Assembly (NCBI GenBank): GCA_013359235.1
Contig: JABWCE010000021.1
Span: 1-39,428 of the forward strand
DNA from: Bacteroidota bacterium
GTDB lineage: Bacteria > Bacteroidota > Bacteroidia > NS11-12g > UBA9320
DNA: 39,428 nt
Direction of reading: 5' to 3'
Made by a program: the position numbers and the translations under genes. Positions 34,168-39,428 of this stretch are shown here, one piece after another (position 1 is the stretch's first letter; every line of letters begins with the position of its first letter). The notes below the pieces were generated by a model. The model did no database searches. It was not told the origin of the DNA and saw only the letters and a program-made list of their open reading frames with translations.

Positions 34168-36180
34168 ATGCCAGTAAAATACATTCCATATTATCCAAGC
34201 ACGGTTGAAGGACAAGCCATTTTGGACAACATCATCCGAACACAACGTGTATTGCGATACCGTGAAAATGATAAAGTGTATGACCGAATTAAGAGAGGTA
34301 TGCCCTACTATGAAGTTGAACCCATTGAAACAGTCGGCAAGCCTTCTGAAAATTTGGTAATTCGTGGTGAGTGTGTTTCTGCTTGTGCCTATCTGAAAGA
34401 GCAAGGCATAAAAGTGGACTTGGTTTACATTGACCCACCCTTTGCCAGTGGTGCAGATTATGCCAAAAAAGTTTACCTAAGAAGAAACCCAAAATTGGCA
34501 GAAAAAGTTGCTGCTATTGAGAAAGAAATGGATATAGATGAACTCAAAGCTTTTGAGGAAAAAATGTATGGTGATATATGGAACAAAGAAGATTATCTCA
34601 ATTGGCTTTATGAAAACTTAATTGCGATTAAAAGTATTTTGAGTGATACAGGAAGTATTTATCTGCATTTAGATTGGCATATTTCACATTATGCAAAAGT
34701 TTTGTTGGATGAAGTGTTTGGAGAGGACAACTTTGTGAATGAGATTATTTGGAGAAGAAAGCTTGCAACTTCTTATGCTTCTAAGCAGTTTGGAATTACA
34801 AATGACACAATATTTTGGTATTGCAATGGTGAGGAGTATGTTTTTAATGCGGAATATTCGCTTGATGATGAAAACACTCAAAATTATCTTGCAGAAAGAT
34901 TTGTTTATGATGATGGTGATGGACGGAAATATATGAAATCACCACTTGTTAATTCTCTTTACCGTCAAAATCTTAAATATGTTTTTATGGGTGTTGAACC
35001 GCCTGAAAATGGTTGGCTTTACAAGGAGGAAAGAATGCAAGAACTATACGACAATAACGAATTAGTTATGCCTGAAAATGGGAAAGGTCGTATTTATCGA
35101 AAAATATATGCCGATAGCTATCAAGGTCAACTTATTCAAAATTTGTGGTTAGACATTCCAATTGTTAATCCAATGGCAAAGGAACGGTTAGATTATGCAA
35201 CTCAAAAACCCGAAGCATTACTAAAAAGAATAATTAGTGCAAGTAGTAATGAAGATATGCTGATTGCTGATTTTTTCGGAGGAAGTGGAGTTACTGCAAA
35301 AACCGCCAATGACTTAAATCGAAAATTCATTCACATTGACATTGGAATTAACAGCATCCAAACGGTAAGAGATAGATTAATTGAAGCGAAAGCTGATTTT
35401 CAAATATTAGAAATTAAAGACGGTGTTAGTCTATTCCGCAATCCACAACAAACAATGGATAAGTTGGCAACCATCATCCCAGGTTTGCAAAGGAATGTTT
35501 CAGGTATTAGTAATTTTTGGTTTGGTGCGGTAACAGAAGCAAAGTTGGGAACAGTTCCAGTATATGTGCCTAACTTGCTCAACACACAAGAAAAGGTTTT
35601 AGACATTCCGACCATTAACACTATTATCAATCAGGAATTACAAAACTTGGAAGTCAATGCCAAAAAAGTAATTGTCTATTACATTGACATTGACGACCAA
35701 AAGGCAGTGGAAAAATTCATTAAAGAAAACAACGCCACCGAAATTGAAGTAGAGCTCAAAGACCTGAAAAACCTGCTTCACGAAATTGTAATTGAGGATA
35801 TTGTAGAATTTAATACTACAAAAACCAAAGACGGATACGAAACGGAAATTACTAAATTCATCAGCGACAGGCTTATTCAAAAAATCAATGAGTTCAACCA
35901 AAAAGGCAACTTGCAATCCTTAACCAAAGGAAAAAAGTTTGAACCTATCAGCATCAGCGAAGAAGGTTTGGAACTGATTGAACTCATTTCTTTGGATTGT
36001 GAAAATTCTGAAGGTCAATGGCACAGCACCACCGAAATTAAAATTGACAAACTTGGTTATGTGATAAAGGACGGAACCAAAACAAAAGAATTTTGGGACG
36101 GTAAAATTACAAGCGATAAGAAACCGAAAAGAATAAAAATCAGGAATATCAGCGGTGATGAAACGATAAAAGGATTTTAG
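34168..36180 (+). CDS. Type III-like DNA methyltransferase (Mod2)
   Basis: The 670-residue protein has motif IV DPPF at Asp89-Phe92, and a longer target-recognition domain at about 196-340. Motif I FFGGSG is at 369-374. The N-terminus (MPVKYIPYYPSTVEGQAILDN) and the C-terminal domain (ISISEEGLELIELISLDCENSEG) align with Mod1, but nothing in the TRD does. The target sequence should therefore differ from that of Mod1, so the two systems can coexist. The acidic insert of Mod1 is replaced by a short linker. The sir2 gene starts 4 nt later. Confidence 0.9.
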   Translation: MPVKYIPYYPSTVEGQAILDNIIRTQRVLRYRENDKVYDRIKRGMPYYEVEPIETVGKPSENLVIRGECVSACAYLKEQGIKVDLVYIDPPFASGADYAKKVYLRRNPKLAEKVAAIEKEMDIDELKAFEEKMYGDIWNKEDYLNWLYENLIAIKSILSDTGSIYLHLDWHISHYAKVLLDEVFGEDNFVNEIIWRRKLATSYASKQFGITNDTIFWYCNGEEYVFNAEYSLDDENTQNYLAERFVYDDGDGRKYMKSPLVNSLYRQNLKYVFMGVEPPENGWLYKEERMQELYDNNELVMPENGKGRIYRKIYADSYQGQLIQNLWLDIPIVNPMAKERLDYATQKPEALLKRIISASSNEDMLIADFFGGSGVTAKTANDLNRKFIHIDIGINSIQTVRDRLIEAKADFQILEIKDGVSLFRNPQQTMDKLATIIPGLQRNVSGISNFWFGAVTEAKLGTVPVYVPNLLNTQEKVLDIPTINTIINQELQNLEVNAKKVIVYYIDIDDQKAVEKFIKENNATEIEVELKDLKNLLHEIVIEDIVEFNTTKTKDGYETEITKFISDRLIQKINEFNQKGNLQSLTKGKKFEPISISEEGLELIELISLDCENSEGQWHSTTEIKIDKLGYVIKDGTKTKEFWDGKITSDKKPKRIKIRNISGDETIKGF

Positions 36181-36184
36181 TAAA

Positions 36185-37213
36185 ATGGATTTTGACACAC
36201 TTTTAAAACATTTACAGGAGTGGACTAACAAAGTTCCATTGCTAATTCTTGGCAGTGGTGCATCAGTTCCATTTGGTTTGCCATCCATGTGGGCGCTTGG
36301 CGAACATTTAAAAAAATCAATTTCCTTTTCCGACAAAGACGACCAAGAACAGTTTGAAGCGTTTATTGTCCAACTTGACAAGCTCAAAGATTTAGAATTA
36401 GCACTACATGAATTTCATATTCGACCGAAAGTATTATCGGAAATTATAGCAAAAACGTGGGAATTAGTAAACAAGCACGACCATGAAGCGTATGACTTAT
36501 TTGTAAATAACAAAGTGGATTTTCCATTAGCCGAACTTACAAAGTATTTACTCTATCCTACCGACAACAAACTTTCAATAATAACAACAAATTACGATAG
36601 GATTGCCGAATATGCAGCGAGTGTAGCAGGTGGGTTTATCTGCAATGGCTTCGCTCAAAATTATTTAGGACATTTTACAAGCCAAATCCACCAAAGCAAT
36701 TTCAAAGCGGTAAAAGGTTTTTCAGGTCAGATAAATGTTTGGAAAGTTCACGGTTCATTAGATTGGTTTAAGACACAACAAGAACAAGACTTACACCTTC
36801 CGTTACGTCATAAAATCCCAACTGATTTAAAGCCATCAATTGTAACGCCTGGTCTTACAAAATACTTTGAAACGCAATTAGAACCATTCAGAACAATCTT
36901 AACACAAGCTGACCGAGAAATAGAAAATGCTACTGGTTATTTGTGTATTGGATATGGTTTTAATGACATTCACGTTCAGCCAAAGCTTATAACACAAATT
37001 AAAAATCATAAGCCAATTATTGTCATAGCAAAGGAAATTACACCAAGAACCAAGCAGGCAATTATTGACAATAAAAGCAAGGCATATATTTTAATAGAAG
37101 AAGCAAATACCAACGATACTCGGATTTACTCATCATTATTCACAAAACCTGAAATTATTCCGAATGTGAGTTACTGGACATTATCAGAGTATCTTAAACT
37201 AATAAAACCGTAA
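36185..37213 (+). CDS. SIR2-family NADase, partner of HerA
   Basis: The 342-residue protein has the nucleotide-binding GSGAS (residues 23-27), the catalytic Asn136 in TTNYDR and the catalytic His189 in WKVHGSLDW. GYGFNDIHVQP near 258 is also seen in defence SIR2 proteins. No zinc-ribbon cysteines of deacetylase sirtuins are present, so NAD+ hydrolysis is the likely reaction. Next to herA this forms the SIR2-HerA (Nezha) pair, which depletes NAD+ on phage infection. It lies in one operon with res2-mod2, so its trigger may depend on the restriction system; this is inference. Confidence 0.88.
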   Translation: MDFDTLLKHLQEWTNKVPLLILGSGASVPFGLPSMWALGEHLKKSISFSDKDDQEQFEAFIVQLDKLKDLELALHEFHIRPKVLSEIIAKTWELVNKHDHEAYDLFVNNKVDFPLAELTKYLLYPTDNKLSIITTNYDRIAEYAASVAGGFICNGFAQNYLGHFTSQIHQSNFKAVKGFSGQINVWKVHGSLDWFKTQQEQDLHLPLRHKIPTDLKPSIVTPGLTKYFETQLEPFRTILTQADREIENATGYLCIGYGFNDIHVQPKLITQIKNHKPIIVIAKEITPRTKQAIIDNKSKAYILIEEANTNDTRIYSSLFTKPEIIPNVSYWTLSEYLKLIKP

Positions 37214-37217
37214 AATA

Positions 37218-38972
37218 ATGGCAGCAATATTTAAGTTTGAAGAAACATCTTCCATTGGAACCGTTTTCAGTGTTGATACAGCGACTTTAATCGTGAAGGT
37301 TGACGAAATAGACAAACTTCGTAAACTTCAAGTCAATCATTTGGTAGCCATTAAAAGCTCGAAAGCAGGTCAGCATTTAATTGGAATAATAAACCGCATT
37401 ACCCGAAAAGCATCGGACGAAGAACAGCCCGTTGGTGATGACTTGGGGCTAAGTAATTTTTTGTTTACAGAAAACATCTTGAAAGTTAATTTGATTGGAA
37501 CTTTGCTTGACAAGCACGGAGAGAAGGAAAATGTTTTTAAAAGAACTCTTGACACTGTTCCTGAAATAGAAGCACCCTGTTTCCCGATTGATGGTGAGAA
37601 CATCACCAAGTTCATGCAAACAATTTCAACAAAAGAGAACTACAAAATTCCTTTATCTATAGGCAAATACTCAATAGATGAAAAGGCAGAAGCATTTTTG
37701 GATGGTGACAAATTATTTCAACGGCACGCTGTAATTGTTGGTAGCACAGGTTCGGGTAAATCATGGTGCGTGGCAAAACTCATTGAGCAAATTGCACAAC
37801 TTCCAATGGCAAACTGTATTCTTTTTGATATACACGGTGAATATAGCGGGAAGGACTTTAAAGCTGACGGTATTCAACATTTACGTGTCGCAAATCCTTC
37901 TGACTTAGGAAAAAAAGGAAGTCTTACCAATGATGTATTAATGCTTCCATATTGGTTATTGACTTATGAAGAAATGTTGGCAATGCTTCTTGATAGAAGT
38001 GACAGCAATGCTCCAAATCAGGCAATGCTCTTTTCTAAAACTGTTTTCAATGAAAAGTTAAATCACCTTACAGAAATAAAAGACACCACCTTCAAAGACA
38101 GTATAACCATAGATAGCCCAATCCCTTACAAGATTGAGAATGTTTTGAAAGAACTAAGAAATCTTGATGAACAAATGGTGGAAGGAGCTAAAGCAGGAAC
38201 AGAAAAACAAGGTCCATATTATGGTAAGTTAACAAGATTTGTTCAGCGTTTAGAGGCAAAAAGCCAAGACAAAAGATTGGGATTTCTTTTCCAAATCTCC
38301 GAAGATGAACTTCAATTAAATTGGATGAACGAACTTTGTTCCAGACTAATGCAGGGGTCAAATCTTAATGCGAAAAAATCGGGGATAAAAATAATTGACT
38401 TCTCAGAAGTCCCTTCTGATGTTCTGCCATTAATTATTGGTTTGGTTGCACGAATTGTTTTCTCTGTTCAACAATGGACAGCTAAAGATAAACAGCATCC
38501 AATTTGTTTGCTATGTGATGAGGCACACTTGTATATTCCTGAAAGAACAAATCAAGACACAGCTTCTGAACTTGGACTAAAGAGTTTTGAAAGAATTGCA
38601 AAGGAAGGTAGAAAATACGGTGTGAGCCTTATGGTGATTAGCCAGCGCCCTGCCGAAGTGAACCGAACAGTTTTGAGCCAATGCAACAATTTCATTTCAT
38701 TGAGACTTTCCAATGCAGAAGACCAAGCAGTTATTAAACGGCTACTTCCTGACAATTTAAATGGACTTACTGAAGTTCTGCCAATACTTGATATTGGAGA
38801 AGCCCTAATAGTAGGTGACGCATCACTACTCCCAACTCGTGTAATTGTAGATGAACCAAAAATAAAGCCTGAAAGTGCGACAATAAAATTCTGGAAAGAA
38901 TGGAGTAATGAAAAGGCGGTGCAAGACATTGAAACAGCAGTAAATGGATTACGAAAACAATCAAAATCATAA
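37218..38972 (+). CDS. herA: HerA-type hexameric ATPase
   Basis: The 584-residue FtsK-HerA ATPase has an N-terminal HAS-barrel-like region (IGTVFSVDTATLIVKVDEI), a P-loop GSTGSGKS with Lys181, and Walker B CLLCDEAHLYIP with Asp434-Glu435. A sensor/arginine region VSLMVISQRPAEVNRTVLSQCNN follows. HerA forms hexamers that bind SIR2 and couple DNA sensing or translocation to NADase activity. It is the last gene of the operon, 4 nt after sir2. The stop codon is 18 nt before the right-hand hairpin. Confidence 0.9.
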   Translation: MAAIFKFEETSSIGTVFSVDTATLIVKVDEIDKLRKLQVNHLVAIKSSKAGQHLIGIINRITRKASDEEQPVGDDLGLSNFLFTENILKVNLIGTLLDKHGEKENVFKRTLDTVPEIEAPCFPIDGENITKFMQTISTKENYKIPLSIGKYSIDEKAEAFLDGDKLFQRHAVIVGSTGSGKSWCVAKLIEQIAQLPMANCILFDIHGEYSGKDFKADGIQHLRVANPSDLGKKGSLTNDVLMLPYWLLTYEEMLAMLLDRSDSNAPNQAMLFSKTVFNEKLNHLTEIKDTTFKDSITIDSPIPYKIENVLKELRNLDEQMVEGAKAGTEKQGPYYGKLTRFVQRLEAKSQDKRLGFLFQISEDELQLNWMNELCSRLMQGSNLNAKKSGIKIIDFSEVPSDVLPLIIGLVARIVFSVQQWTAKDKQHPICLLCDEAHLYIPERTNQDTASELGLKSFERIAKEGRKYGVSLMVISQRPAEVNRTVLSQCNNFISLRLSNAEDQAVIKRLLPDNLNGLTEVLPILDIGEALIVGDASLLPTRVIVDEPKIKPESATIKFWKEWSNEKAVQDIETAVNGLRKQSKS

Positions 38973-38990
38973 ATGCCGTCCCTTCACAGT

Positions 38991-39049
38991 CATACACATT
39001 GGCAAGCCCCGCAAGCCGACACACAAGCCAAAGCTTGCCAAAGAGTATG
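38991..39049 (+). repeat. ACA/AGA hairpin, cassette 2 right copy
   Basis: The left strand is CATAC-ACA-TTGGCAAGC and the right strand GCTTGCCAA-AGA-GTATG, with perfect 5-bp and 9-bp stems. The 25-nt apical loop (GCAAGCCGACACACAAGCC...AAA) mixes the CCGACACACAAG block of the left copies with the ending of the right copy of cassette 1. It again begins within 20 nt of the last stop codon. Confidence 0.85.
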
Positions 39050-39068
39050 CCTGTCCCACGCTGAAAAG

Positions 39069-39110
39069 AAAAAATTAAAAATTCCCTTCCCTTCTAAAAA
39101 TTTTAAAAAC
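39069..39110 (-). repeat. Right arms of cassette 2 long-range inverted repeat
   Basis: AAAAAATTAAAAAT (39069-39082) and AAAAATTTTAAAAAC (39096-39110) are the perfect reverse complements of 30811-30824 and 30786-30800. They sit just outside the right hairpin, in mirrored order. Confidence 0.7.
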
Positions 39111-39197
39111 GCCATCACACAATCCGACACAAAAACATTCAGACAGTTGGTTGCAAAACTCAATAAAGACAAGGGTTGCAAGACACGGACGACAAGA

Positions 39198-39337
39198 ACG
39201 CCAGCCTGTAACACGGGTTTGGCGGCAATGGCGGGTGACGTGGTAAATTCAACATTTGTGCATCTAATAAACTTTAGTGCTTTGGGACAGGTAAGTGCTT
39301 CTAAACCGCCACTGCGCCAAGCCCGAAACCGTCAGAC
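39198..39337 (+). repeat. attC-like element 2 at the end of cassette 2
   Basis: The inverse core ACGCCAGCCTGTAAC (39198-39212) is followed by a left arm beginning CGGGTTTGGCGG (39214-39234), an apical part of about 70 nt, a right arm ending GCGCCAAGCCCG (39306-39325) and the core GTCAGAC (39331-39337). The arms pair with few mismatches and one extra base. The arm sequences differ entirely from element 1, while the apical block and the preceding GACAAGAAC are shared, so structure, not sequence, is conserved. The final core lacks the AAGCG that follows the other two. Confidence 0.72.
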
Positions 39338-39428
39338 TGTCTAAAAACTCATCACGTTTCTTTATAAAATGTGCATTAGTTTGAGGCCGAAACATTGTGT
39401 GCTTATTTGCGATAACGTATCTTTACAT
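39338..39428. other. Sequence after the last attC-like core
   Basis: No gene or hairpin of the ACA/AGA type can be seen in the remaining 91 nt. This is either the first part of a third cassette or the far boundary of the island. Confidence 0.3.

Larger units (their letters stand above)
30634..39331 (+). mobile_element. Integron-like cassette 2, about 8.7 kb, carrying XRE-res2-mod2-sir2-herA
   Basis: The unit starts at core GTTACAGGC (30633-30641) and its own inverse core GCCTGTAAC is at 39204-39212, an exact reverse complement 8.6 kb away. As in cassette 1, each side carries an ACA/AGA hairpin, and two AT-rich inverted repeats (15 and 14 bp) flank the hairpins. It carries a five-gene operon with its own promoter. 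The base composition of res2 looks less AT-rich than res1 and the core genes, which suggests a separate origin. Confidence 0.6.

Noticed and set aside
25161-39331. Units as classical transposons with terminal inverted repeats
   Set aside because: No transposase gene is within either unit, the inverted arms differ between units, and no target-site duplication was seen; the core complementarity fits cassettes better.
38973-39344. 123-codon frame after herA
   Set aside because: It begins right after the herA stop and covers a hairpin and an attC-like element; the composition is not protein-like.
23933-39428. CRISPR array in the island
   Set aside because: The repeats are few, long, palindromic and kilobases apart, with no regular spacers and no cas genes.

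Overview
The window looks like a chromosomal segment of an AT-rich, probably uncultured member of the Bacteroidota. Supporting signs are -7 boxes of the TAnnTTTG type, a type III glutamine synthetase, a Bacteroidota-type GlmU-like sugar nucleotidyltransferase, a zinc-free L31 protein, a K+-dependent membrane pyrophosphatase and the near absence of Shine-Dalgarno sequences. No species can be named from this sequence alone.

Positions 1-23.6 kb are ordinary core chromosome. They hold two tRNAs (Pro-TGG, Ser-GCT), a double AAA+ ATPase of the CbbX/SpoVK type, the pyrophosphatase hppA with an odd cysteine-rich tail, a pRiA4b ORF-3-like protein and miaA. Next come a TPR-adenylate cyclase, the iscS-iscU-iscA operon, methylmalonyl-CoA epimerase and dnaX. 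The dnaX gene has an A10 run placed so that slippage would make a short gamma form, and its zinc module is missing. A PHP phosphatase/SIS isomerase pair, an rluD-type pseudouridine synthase with folA, a FAH-family hydrolase, glnN, two unknown genes, tpiA with the GlmU-like gene, and rpmE2 follow.

From about 23.9 kb to the right edge lies an accessory island. It starts with a tyrosine recombinase (23933-25072), followed by two very large units carrying defence genes. Unit 1 (about 25161-30633) encodes a type III-like restriction subunit (Res1) and methyltransferase (Mod1). Unit 2 (about 30634-39331) encodes an XRE regulator, a paralogous Res2-Mod2 pair, a SIR2-family NADase and a HerA ATPase. 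The last two genes form the known SIR2-HerA pair, here placed in one operon with a restriction-modification system.

The main discovery is in the non-coding DNA of this island. Each unit ends in a palindromic element of about 140-150 bp (30499-30647 and 39198-39337) built like an integron attC site. The variable core at the start of each unit is the exact reverse complement of the inverse core at that same unit's end (GTTATGCAC with GTGCATAAC; GTTACAGGC with GCCTGTAAC), as expected of integron cassettes. Each unit also carries a covarying hairpin with a constant ACA/AGA internal loop on both sides of its genes, and unit-specific AT-rich inverted repeats 5-8 kb apart. I infer an integron-like cassette system of Bacteroidota that moves whole multi-gene defence operons. 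Mobility and the role of the neighbouring recombinase are inferred, not shown.
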